From NCBI RefSeq assembly GCF_932526225.1, contig NC_064048.1:4286437-4350436 (forward strand): 64,000 nucleotides of DNA. The letters run 5' to 3'. Both the position numbers and the translations under genes were made by a program. How positions within the stretch are numbered: the stretch's first letter is position 1; each line of letters opens with the position of its first letter. The notes beneath the pieces were generated by a model. It was not told the origin of the DNA. It was given only the letters and a program-made list of their open reading frames with translations, and did no database searches. This document shows positions 36,293 through 47,600 of this stretch, piece after piece. Origin of the DNA: Nematostella vectensis. Lineage: Eukaryota; Cnidaria; Anthozoa; Actiniaria; Edwardsiidae.

Positions 36293-37091
36293 CCATAGTC
36301 CCATACGATGAGGCAATCCCAGGAAGTGATGTGGCTCGCCCTTGTGACGGCATGAGTGGAGCTTGCGGGTGCTCGTAAAGATGTTTGTAGTTGAAGCTTG
36401 TCCCGCGAGGCCTGAACTCAGATGTGAAATTCTGAGAAAAAGAAACCACAAATAAGGAAAGACTGATATTATAAGAATTCCTGTCATATCATGTTCTTTC
36501 GTGCTGTTTTTTATCTAGTGTTTTTCATTCTGTGTATGTCAAACTTGTCTCTGTTATACACTGAACAGTATGTTTATGTGAAAAGCAATTGGCAAAGCCA
36601 AAGCTAATAAGCCAATAAACTATAAAAACTGAACTAGTTATTCTTATTGTCCTTAGAACTTGTCCTTGTCATCGGGAGGAGCCTCCTTAGAGGGGGTATA
36701 TTTCGATCATCTTCCTAGCAAAGTTTCAAACACTATCCTTTTTAAAATGTATGATTTAAAAATCATAAATCATCCAAAACAATGTGACAGTTTTGAGCAC
36801 TATTCGTTTTTTTTTTACACTCAAAAAAGACCCCTTTTAGTGAAGTAAAAGACAGTTTGACACGTTATTAAATTATCTGATCGTTCTGTCAGCCTACATT
36901 TTGTCTTCTTATCAAAATACCAAATAAAGGGTAGGAAGCATTCATTTTCATCACGGATTTTTTCTTTTTTCTTTTTTTTACTCAATTTGGTAAATGAAGT
37001 ATTAAAGTCTGTCTTTAGGGGGTTGTGCCAGCTCATAATTTGTACTTCAATTTAATTAAAAACAATTAGAAAAGTGGCTGACTTAGGCTCT
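36293..37091. other. 3' flank of the membrane-protein gene
   Basis: AT-rich, with homopolymer T runs near 36810 and 36965. It probably includes the 3' untranslated region of the minus-strand gene. No other gene is seen. Confidence 0.4.
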
Positions 37092-40000
37092 TTAATGACC
37101 TACCCCTGAGTCATGCGCATTGATGTAGACTGGTACTCGCTGCTCTGCCTCGCTCCAATCATTATTCTCAATTCCAAATATGGCAGCGATGGCCCAAAGT
37201 GGTAGCAACCACTGAACAATCTGATGGAAGGAGTGAAATATGGCGTAATGAGTGGGAATGGTATTTAAGACTCACTACAACAGTATAGAGTACAATAATG
37301 AAAAGAGTATTTAAATATGAATGCAATAACCAACCTAAAACCATTTGGAATATTCTGGGGATGGCCGCTTAACAAGGCATGATCCAATATTATGAATAGT
37401 GACTTACTTTAACTGTAATATAAATAGATGTGTAGCCTACAGCCGTGTTCACCTAAATAGGATAAATCAACCCAATAAATTAACCAATTAATAAAACAAC
37501 AATCAATCACTCAGCCAAATATTCGCACAATAAATAAATATATGAATCAGCCATGCAATCTATCAATCAATTAATCAATCAATCAAAAACAATCAAACAC
37601 ATTGTTGCTCTGTTCAAGATTAATAATAATTCTACTTACAAATACACCTTGGCACAAATTTGTAGGTCCAGCTGAGAGATAAAATGAGAAAGTCAATTAG
37701 GGCACGATTAGGGTGATAATGTACTCGTTTATGCTTATGCTACTGTAGTATAACCCTTTTTACTCACTTTCTGCCATGACGATGACATGGATAACACTTA
37801 CACATTGCAATGACAATGTCATGTATAATACTTAATACTCACTTATTGCCATGACAATGTCATATATAACACTTTATACTCACTTATTGCCATGACAATG
37901 TCATGTATACAGTAATACTTTAAACTCACTTATTGCCATGACAATGTCATGGATAACACTTTATACTCACTTATTGCCATGACAATGTCATGGATAACAC
38001 TTTATACTCACTTATTGCCATGACAATTTCATGTATAAAGTAATACTTTATACTCACTTATTGCCATGACAATGTCATGGATAACACTTTATACTCACTT
38101 ATTGCCATGACAATGTCATGGATAACACTTTATACTCACTTATTGCCATGACAATGTCATGGATAACACTTTATACTCACTTATTGCCATGACAATGTCA
38201 TGGATAACACTTATACTCACTTATTGCCATGACAATATCATGTATAATACTTTATACTCACTTATTGCCATGACAATGTCATGGATAACACTTGCTGCAG
38301 AGGAAATCTCAAACACAAAGATAATCCTGGGAATTAAAGGGAAAAAAGTGAGAAAACCTTCAAAGAAAACAAGTTAGTTAAGCAAAAAAAAAAAAAAAAC
38401 AGACAATACTTTGTGTTTGTAATCTTCTGCATACAGAGATTAGGTGAAAAAATAAAAAGTGAAAGATACTAAAACCACTAGGGGCACAAAGGCACAAAAG
38501 CCTATTTTTTTATGGTGTAATGTTTAAATGCCATACAATACTCCCAACTTGGCAAAGGACCACATTCTGTGACCTACCCCCACAAATCTCTCTTCTGTGT
38601 TGTTCTGTCTGTTTCTTGCATGTGGATATTGTTTAATTCCCTGTAACACAATACGATAACTGTTACCTAAGACCTCATGTAAAATAACTGTAAAAAATGG
38701 TGTTAGAAGTACTTGGTAATAGACAAGAGCACTAAAATGATAGATATTACAGACACTAGACACTGATAAAGAGGTAGGAGCCTTGAAACATCTGTAATAT
38801 AATAACTACCTTTTTTAGCTCTATGTATGTTAAAAATACCTGACAATAATAAGTCCAGCAGCAAGAAATATCTGCACAATGACAAACTCCATACACGACA
38901 TGAGCAGCCATTCTGGTTCTGTGGAGATAAACACAAAAAGAATATGGCGTTGTTATTAGATTAACGTCTTTCAAAGGCAGAAACAAGTAGAAATACTACC
39001 AAAGAATTCATATAACGGACAGATAAAGGGGTTGTGAATTGGGTATTCTGTTGTCATGGTGAAAAACACCTTAGCATTAATGGTATTCTGTTGTCGTGGT
39101 TACACTTACCATAGCACTCATGGTATTCTGTTGTCATGGTGACAAACACCTTAGCATTAATGGTATTCTGTTGTCGTGGTTACACTTACCATAGCACTCA
39201 TGGTATTCTGTTGTCATGGTGACAAACACCTTAGCATTAATGGTATTCTGTTGTCGTGGTTACACTTACCATAGCACTCATGGTATTCTGTTGTCATGGT
39301 GACAAACACCTTAGCATTAATGGTATTCTGTTGTCATGGTTACACTTACCATAGCACTCATGGTATTCTGTTGTCATGGTGACAAACACCTTAGCATTAA
39401 TGGTATTCTGTTGTCGTGGTTACACTTACCATAGCACTCATGGTATTCTGTTGTCATGGTTGACAGGCCGACAATACAAGTCACCAGCATGTAGATCACC
39501 AGTAGTATAAGAGAAGGAACCGACCATCTGCAAGTTATTGGGGAGAGAAAAAAGAATTATAAAAAAAAAAACAAAGTAAAACCTAGTAAAATATTTTTTT
39601 TAGAAGCCCTTGTCAACCACACCTTTGGTATTGTTTACATTCAATATTGAAAACCAAATTATGGGAAAAAAATCTTGAAATGACCAACTAAAATAAAAGT
39701 TTTAGACCTTATCTATACTATATAATTATAATACGCTAAGGAATGGACTGTTGTCCATAATCCTTTTAACAAGTCCCTACAATGTAGGGGTGTTTGAGAA
39801 CTTACAGTCTGATATTATCCTCTTGTCTTGTCATGCGAGCAGCGAGCAGGCAGTGGAAGTGTGTGACAACAAGGACCTGGGGTTAGGAAGTGTTAGTAAT
39901 GACCTGATGACCAAGCTCAGGTGTGTTGCTAGGGTTGTGTTGCTAAGGGTGTGTTGCGAGGGGTGTATTGTAGGGTTTAGTTGCTAGGGTTGTTCTGTTA

Positions 40001-43000
40001 TGGGTGTGAGGCTAGGGGTGTGTTCCTGGGGAAGGGGGGGTTCAGTGTTGAGTGATAGGGATGCTCGTCAGCAAATTGGAAAAATACCCCTAAAAATACT
40101 GGCACAAAAAAATTGCTACCACCCAAGAAGCCCTAAAAATACCAATTCTAAGAGAAAAGCATATTTTTTCTCCAATACCCCCTAAAAAATACCTGAGGCC
40201 CGAAATATGACGAGCATCCCCATCAGGTCGACATGGGAAGATCCCCCCCCCCCCAGGGTGTGTTGCAAGGAGTTGGTTGCCAGGCTTTTTGTTGCAAGGT
40301 TTGTGCTGCTAGGGGTTGTTGCTAGGGTTATATTGCATGGGTTGGGTTGCTAGGGTTGTGTTGTTAGAGGTGTTCTTATAGGGGTGTACTTCTGGAGCTG
40401 GGTTGTTTGGGCTGTATTGTTGAGGCTGTGTTGCTAGGGTTGTGTTGCTATGGTTGTGTTGCTACGGTTGTGCTGTCAGGGTTTTGCTGTCAGTTGTGTT
40501 GCTATGGTTGTGTTGCTATGGTTGAGTTGCTAGGGTTGTGTTGCCAGGGTTGTGTTACTAAGATTGTGCTTCTGGAGTTGCTAGAGTTGCTAGGGTTGTG
40601 TGTATTTGGGTGCATGGGTCATATTGGCTATGTTGAGAAACAATGATGATGATATAAAGTACCTGGCATGTCGTCTTCAGGAACTGTGTGATAAAGTGCA
40701 CAGCTGTCTTTGACAGATAGATCCAGTTCAATCCACTTAAGAAAAGAAATGTAACCAAGTAAGAAACTGAAATGATAGCTGTTGACAGCAATATGATAAA
40801 AACAATTGGCTATTCATATATCTCTCTTCGTAAACTTTCTACACAGGATTGTCTTACATTCATGATTCATGTTCATTCACAATTTTGGTCCACTAAGAAA
40901 TAAACAATACCAAAAAATTGCCTTTAAGATACATGGAACAACTTTTTTTATTTCAAGTAAAAAAAATATAAGGTGTGACATACCATAAAATGCAGTTGAT
41001 GATGCCGCTATAGTAAATAATGTACTGATTTGGCAGTGAGTGGTGATGGCTATGCAGTTTAAACACCTATAACCATGAGAAAAGAATTAAACTCACACAT
41101 GTATAGGATGCACATGTAATACAGCAACAGTATTAACAGGGGCATACAGAGTGCACTATCCAGAAGAGGTGAGGGAAGTTATTTCTGAATGCACTTTAGG
41201 GGAATAAAACATTTTGAACTCCCACCTTGTGTATTATTAATAATACACAGACCGCAGAGTTTGCCTTAACATAAAATATCCAAGGGGTTCTCTGATGAAC
41301 CGTACTTTACCAAACATGTAAACAGGGCTTCTGGAATTACGCGGAAAAAAACTCAAAATTATGCGGGATTCTTTGCTAAATTATGTATTAAATAACGCGG
41401 AAAATCAATCATTATGCACTAAATTATGCAAGATTTTGCAATACATTTTTCTTTAAATATCAAAATTTTGCGGGATTCTTTATTGAATTATGCGCTAAAT
41501 TACACGGAATATCAACCGAAGGAAAGCACGAAATAACTTAAAAAGGTTAATTTTTGCGTGAAAATATCTTAGGCAAGTTTTCATTGGCTCCTAGCCACCA
41601 GCCAATTAAAAAAGGTATTTTATTATTAGTCCTAGGCCTTGGCGGTTTAGCAAAGAACGCCTAGTCATTTTATTTGTTTTCGAAATTCAGTTCGAAATAT
41701 CGCACTCTTACGAAGAATATCTCTCTTTTTTTACGAGAAATAGAGGTAAGAACCCTAAAAGAACACATCAGCTGTGAAGCCAAATTCCCGAAGCCCTGTA
41801 TAAAGAGTGATAAGGTCATAGTAAAAGTTGAACCTTTTTAAATAAGATTGGGGTTGCCTAAATAATATGCTGGCTACTAGAATGTAAACAGCAGTATTTG
41901 TAGGGCAGTATTGTGTTTACCAACCCTCTTTCCCCTTTGAGATTTTTTTGCCAAGTTCGTCCCTTACTGTTCCCCAGGGGTTATTTTTCTCGTAAGCAAA
42001 ACGTTAAAAGGGAAATGCCCCTGGGTGTCCGAGGATGCCCTCTTTCCCCTTTGGGAAACCCAGGATAATGCCATCTTGAATGGCCCTATTTTTAGACAAC
42101 ATAGTAATATGGGAAGTATAAATGTTAGTAACAAATAGGAGGAAGTACAGCCCCATTTATGCCACACTCATTAGCCAGCCTTCCACTAGTACTTAATGTA
42201 ACAATTTAATGTTTGTGGTGCCAAAGATAATAGCACTATAATATAGCTTATATTGTATAACTACTGTTTACTGTACAACTTTTAGTTACAACAGCGAGTA
42301 CACAGTATTACCTTGAAGACACAAATCAGGCATGTCACACATGCAAGAAATGCTAGGCTTGAGTCTCTAAAAAAGCAAAATGGTGATTGGAAAAATAATA
42401 CAAGTTATTGAGAAACAGTCAGGCATCATTACTTTAGAAGATAAAAGGGCAGATGCTTGTTTCAAATCTATGCAAAGTTTAAGTATCATTGTCATTAATA
42501 TTATCATTATTAACATCAAAATTATTTTTCAACCATACAATACATCACAATATCTAATTACCACATATCTACAGAGTATCTTTTTGACATGCAAGTTTAA
42601 GTAACATTGTCATTCATATCATCATTATTAACATCAAAATCATTTTTCAACCATACAATACATTACAATATCTAATTACCACATATCTACAGAGTATCTT
42701 TTTGGCATGCAAGTTTAAGTAACATTGTCATTAATATTATCATTATTAACATCAAAATCATTTTTCAACTATACAATACATTACAATATCTAATTACCAC
42801 ATATCTACAGAGTATCTTTTTGACATGCAAGTTTAAGTAACATTGTCATTAATATTATCATTATTAACATCAAAATCATTTTTCAACCATACAATACATC
42901 ACAATATCTAATTACCACATATCTACAGAGTATCTTTTTGGCATGCAAGTTTAAGTAACATTGTCATTAATATTATCATTATTAACATCAAAATCATTTT

Positions 43001-43204
43001 TCAACTATACAATACATCATGATATCTGATTACCACTTATCTACAGAGTATCCTTTTGACATTGTCACTCAATCATTCACAGGAGCCATAATGACATGTA
43101 CATACTTACCGGACACAAGACGCGGAGTTGTAGGTGCCAAAGCATCCCGTATATGCATAAGAATAATGGATTACCGAGCTATTGGAGATAAGAGGCCTGT
43201 CCAT
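37092..43204 (-). CDS. multi-pass membrane protein, ten exons, unidentified
   Basis: Exons in transcription order: 43204-43110, 42366-42312, 41066-40984, 40766-40663, 39876-39806, 39527-39430, 38918-38840, 38290-38262, 37671-37640, 37220-37092 (about 258 residues). The N-terminus has an NSS glycosylation site and YTGCFGTYNSASC, so it is probably outside. About six membrane helices follow, for example SLAFLACVTCLICVF, VLVVTHFHCLLAAR, WSVPSLILLVIYMLV, EWLLMSCMEFVIVQIFLAAG and IVQWLLPLWAIAAIFG, and the C-terminus is short. Phases agree except for one base: exons 1-3 lead into one frame of exon 4, but exons 5-10 need another. The change falls near 40710, so either the assembly has an indel or my model is wrong there. 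The 29-nt exon 38290-38262 needs a CAAG acceptor and is the least certain. I cannot name the family. The first exon may be preceded by a noncoding one. Confidence 0.68.
37762..38293. repeat. 41-bp array seeded on a 5' splice site (minus-strand gene)
   Basis: About 13 copies of a 41-bp unit, plus strand ACTCACTTATTGCCATGACA then ATGTCATGGATAACACTTTAT. On the minus strand each unit reads TGTTATCCATGACATTGTCA, then TGGCAATAA, then GTGAGT. That is the small exon 38290-38262 plus its donor. Each unit also holds the palindrome CATGACA-A-TGTCATG. The array fills the start of the downstream intron. Confidence 0.93.
39041..39462. repeat. 80-bp dimer array seeded on a 5' splice site (minus-strand gene)
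   Basis: Two alternating 40-bp monomers make an 80-bp unit. On the minus strand monomer A reads ACAGAATACCATGAGTGCTATG followed by the donor GTAAGTGTAA, exactly the end of exon 39527-39430. Identical A copies start at 39111, 39191, 39271, 39351 and 39431 (the last is the exon). Monomer B reads CCATTAATGCTAAGGTGTTT and has lost the donor. Confidence 0.95.
39900..40645. repeat. degenerate G/T-rich array in an intron
   Basis: Irregular copies of GTTGCTAGGGTTGTG and relatives run from about 39918 to 40610. They are interrupted by a small inverted-repeat element at 40058-40221. The unit length varies (12-24 bp), suggesting an old, decayed minisatellite. Confidence 0.75.
40058..40221. mobile_element. 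MITE-like element inside the G/T array
   Basis: The left end GGGATGCTCGTCA and right end TGACGAGCATCCC are perfect inverted repeats of 13 bp. The interior contains repeated CCCTAAAAATAC words and no gene. Confidence 0.7.
41067..42311. other. intron of the membrane-protein gene
   Basis: AT-rich intron between exons 2 and 3 of the minus-strand gene. It contains local repeats of ATTATGCG(G/C) words at about 41340-41520. No further exon is recognised. Confidence 0.45.
42470..43065. repeat. 118-bp array in intron 1 of the membrane-protein gene
   Basis: About five copies of a 118-bp AT-rich unit containing CATTGTCATTAATATTATC and CTACAGAGTATCTTTTTG. The spacing between GTAACATTG words is 118 bp at 42601, 42719 and 42837. 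It ends about 45 bp from the exon-1 donor but does not include exon sequence. Confidence 0.93.
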
Positions 43205-44621
43205 TATGCCTGTGATGATAAAATATTCAAGTATCAAAGACTGACAACCATGGTTTTCCAAAATAATGTATCAAACAATGGTCCTAAACAACCAATTGAA
43301 AAGAAATGAATTAATGAGAAAATTTATTAGGTTTTCGAGCAGTCCATGGACAAAAATTGTGTACCAAGAAGAGGGGGAAAGGCAAGCCGGTATGTCAACA
43401 TCCAAAACAACCAACTGAAAAGAATAAGTTAAGCTTGTCTTTTTTAGCATGCCAACAAAAATAAAAATAAAAACAAAATAATACAAAAATGTTGATTTTA
43501 CATAGGATATCCAGCCCACACAACTAAAAGCTTACATCAACGTCATTTATAACAAGGCTGACTCATAACTCGTAGGAACAATAAATCACTGGCAATACCT
43601 ATTACGACTGGGGAGGAGGTTTACCAAGATGAGAGAGGGAAATCGCGTAAACTGTCAAGAATCACGGCTAAAACGGAACCAGATCAATCTTCGTCAACAA
43701 CTTCAAGAAATTGGCTTTATTACAGATATATTGGGTGAACAAATTAAAGATAATATTCGATACACGAACATTTCGTCAGGTTTGCCTACACTGTTGTGAC
43801 TTATTTGTTAATTCAAGCAATAACACTAAAAAAGCTCGAATTTTGTACTATTGTAGCTACATGGATTAACAAAATACAATATTATCGTAAATAAAAAAGA
43901 TTTCATTCAACACGTGGAACGTTTTTCGATTCCGCTAAATACGTCACATATCGGCAGTACACGTTATCACATGCGTAACGTAAGATAATGCGCTTACAAC
44001 AACACGTGAAAATAGCGGACAAAATCATCACAAACCTCGTTTTTTTGTACAATAAGAACACCGTACAGTGACAAAAAAACCTTGCTGATTATTTCACACT
44101 CACCTTTTCACATGGAAGTCGATATAAAGCAAATAACCCTCACATTTTCGCGGTATTTCGGAGGATAGTTCAAGTTTCGAGAAACTGCTGAATCGAAGAG
44201 ATATTATACGCCTTTACACGTCCCGCGTGAATTTTCTCAGCGGGGAGGGGTGCGTGATAAAATATTCTTCTATATAGCATCACCTCAGATATGGTCAAAT
44301 CTCAAATACTCTAGATGTTATAGGGTTGAAAAAAGTATTGATAAACAATATTTTGGTTAACAAGAGGATATTTAGGGTGAAGAAATGGAAAAAAAATACG
44401 CATTGACACAACACCTTTTTACCCCTCCATAGAGGAAAGTTATATATTATGGCTTGGTCGCTAAGACAATTATCCGGTTTTTTCAGGTTCTGTTTTTGTT
44501 TTGATTCCACAGGAATCCCAAGGGTATACAAGAGAAAAACAAAGATGGCGGAGTAACCAGACTGAAAGAAGCAAAAAAACCTCGATTTTCCCCTAATTTT
44601 CAATTTGTCGACGCAATTACA
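43205..44621. promoter_or_regulatory. shared upstream region between the two head-to-head genes
   Basis: The minus-strand membrane gene and WDR45 start coding about 1.4 kb apart and point away from each other, so this is a candidate bidirectional promoter region. It is AT-rich with a GC-richer patch near 44210-44260. I see no convincing TATA box or other core element and place no exact start site. Confidence 0.4.
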
Positions 44622-47600
44622 ATGCAGAATGGAGTACTTCATCTCGCATTCAACCAGGATCAAGGTAAAACACACTTATATTTTTTTTTCTAATATCTTT
44701 TTGCTTTTAAAAGGAACTCGAATGATTTCCTTCAAAATAAACGTAATGTGCCATTTTTAGGCTTTGCGTAATTTCTTGTAGAAATTTCGGACAATATTCA
44801 GTTTCTTTTATCTCTTTTTGTTGAACAAATTTGATTTTATTGCCTAAAGAAAGGTATAGATTTGATGCACACATTCTTTTTCGTCAACATTGGAATTGAC
44901 GAAAACGATTGTATCCCATTGTACGAACTCAAAATTGTATCTCATTGTATGAACTCGAAAACGATTGTATCCCATTGTATGAACTCATATTTATTAGGGC
45001 AATTAAATCAAATCCAGGGCCGTAGCAGGGGGTGGGGCACTGGGGGCACATGCCCCCCCCAAAAAAAATATTTTAAAAAATTATAAGGAAATGACCAGTA
45101 GGGGCATGGCTGTGCCCCCAAATGTTTTCTTGATGTTTCAGTATTGTGCCCCATCAATATTTCAACAGACTATTATTGGTAGCCTAGGCTCACGGTGAAG
45201 GGAGAAGGTCTATTACAGAGTTTGAATAAGCCAACTTTAGCTTGTTAAGCTGAAATAGATATTCTGACTTTAATATAAAACAGTAGTCTGTTGGTGTTCT
45301 AGCCTCTCCTGCCAGAAATCGCCTTCTAATTAGAAATTTGATCTGCCGATTGGACTATAAATTGCACAAGGTTGCAAACTCCCACCGCTGCCGTTTTCAA
45401 ATGTGCTTTAGATGCATAACAATCAACTCACCCGCATTAGGCAGGTGTCACAAGATTTTGGACCTCACCACAAGCCTAATTTTTTTTTAATGTCCATACA
45501 TTCTTTGTATTTGATACATCCTCTATACACAATTTTACAAGATTTCTGTCCAAGTTGGGTTGACAGCTATGGAGGAGTCAATCAGTCGATTAGAAGTCTA
45601 GCCACCCAAATAAACATCCCAGAATGAAACATGTTTAACCTTCCAACCATAATTGTCAATAAGCTATCAATCATCCCTGTTTTGCTGTTTGATTGGCAAG
45701 GGCATTTCTCATGAATTAAAATAAAAAAAACATTGTTCCATCTACTTTGAATGGAAATTCTTGGAATACAAACAATAGAGCCCAGACCAAAATGCATACC
45801 AGCTGGGATGAGGTGCTATTGTTTTCCTCAAGGTCCTTTCCGCAAACTGTTTTTGGCTTTTTGTTCACTTTGTAACTCATTTTCAGGCTGTTTTGCCAGC
45901 GCACTGGATAGCAAAGGGATCCGGATTTACAATACAGAACCACTGTCAGAAAAGGCCAGATTGGGTATGGTGTCCCAAGAGGATCATGGGCCAGTTTTGC
46001 CCAGGCTTTCTCTGTCTCTGTCCCTTCAATAGGTTACAAGGAGAACATAATTAGTGAAGGGAGGGCAGGCGCTTTACCAGGATTGGGGGAGGGGGGGAGT
46101 GTGCAATCATAGGTATCATATGGAAAAATCAAAGTATATGAATATTCCTTAAGAAATGACCCACTTTTTGGCCCCCAAGGGGGGTGTGCTTACCCTGGGC
46201 ACCTCCCTGTTTACACGCCGGGAGGAGGGAGGGGTCCTCAGAAGTTTTGTTTGAGTGTTAAGAAAACACTGTGGGTTCATTACACAGTAAAGAAGGATTG
46301 TGTATCAGGAAAACAATGATGTACAGTCGCGTCAAAAAAATTTTTAAACAAATTTGTGTGTGATAGGACATATACAATACTGCAGATTGGGTGATCAAAT
46401 TCTTCATAAACTGTTTTTGTTTCCTAAAAAAGGCATTATCTCTAAAGACAACAAAAAAATTCCAGAGTCAGCAAAAAATTAACTGAGGTATGGTATTTTT
46501 GTACTCCTAGCAATGACCAATGAGCTGTACCAAGTTTCACAAGTTCATATGCTTCACAGAACGAATCTCATAGCAATTGTTGGCACAGGTCCAGGCGCAC
46601 GCTTCTCTAATGACAAAGGTATGAACAACACCTAATTCCTTGCAATTGTTGGAACTGGTACAATATACACTGGTACTTATTTGTCCAGTATACAACTTTC
46701 TAACAGTCCTATCTGCCCTTCCCTAACTTTTTTGCCAAAAGCAGTAATTTCCTCATTAAACCACTAAGAGCGTCCATGTATCAGACTTTTTTGTTTATCC
46801 TTACTCCTTTTATTTCTTTTTAGTTTATGTATGGGATGATAGTCGAAAGGAACTGGTCCTTGAGATGACTTATGGATCCCCCGTCACCACAGTCAGAATG
46901 CAAAGAGACAAGCTTTTTGTCGCTCTAAGAAATAAGATTCATGTGTACTCATTCCCCAATAATGTGCTGAAGCTCTTTGACTTTGATACAAGAGATAACC
47001 CGAAAGGTATTAAAAGCAAGAATCAAGCAGCACCATTGAAAGCATAGTTTGTGGAGAAACATAGTTTCAGTACTGTTACATTTTTTATGCTAACTTTCTT
47101 ACTTGTCCTGGTGGCCAAAGTCAAGGATCAGACCTAGGAGCCGGCCCCTGCCCCCCTGTTTACAGATATGATGTTTAAAAATAACAAGAAATATAAGGAA
47201 ATCCACAGAAAAATGAATCCAAGCCACTCTTTCTTAAAACGCTTGCTCTGCACCCCCCTTTCTGGAACTTCTGGATTCGCCCCTGATAGTTTAAAGGACA
47301 TTATAGGAAATTTTATTACATATATAAGTACTTATCGAAAATACTTAGTCTGGAGGAGGTATTACTATACAGGGGTAGGGGTGACTTTAACAGTATTTCA
47401 AAAATCTGGAAACAGCTCAAATTTTTGTGGTATAACCAAAAGTTTACAAGCTAATTGAATGTCCTCCGATCAGATATGTACAAAATTGGTTTTGGGTTGT
47501 TGGAAGTTGTAACAAAAAATGTTTTTCCAGGTTCTTTTTATCAATTGTTCTCAGGTCTGTGTGAAGTATGCCCCAGCCTAGAGAGACCAATACTGGTATT

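Noticed and set aside
47168-47458. 96-codon open frame in WDR45 intron 4
   Set aside because: It lies between two well-supported exons, shows no similarity to anything known and includes repeat-like GC-rich text near 47255-47290.
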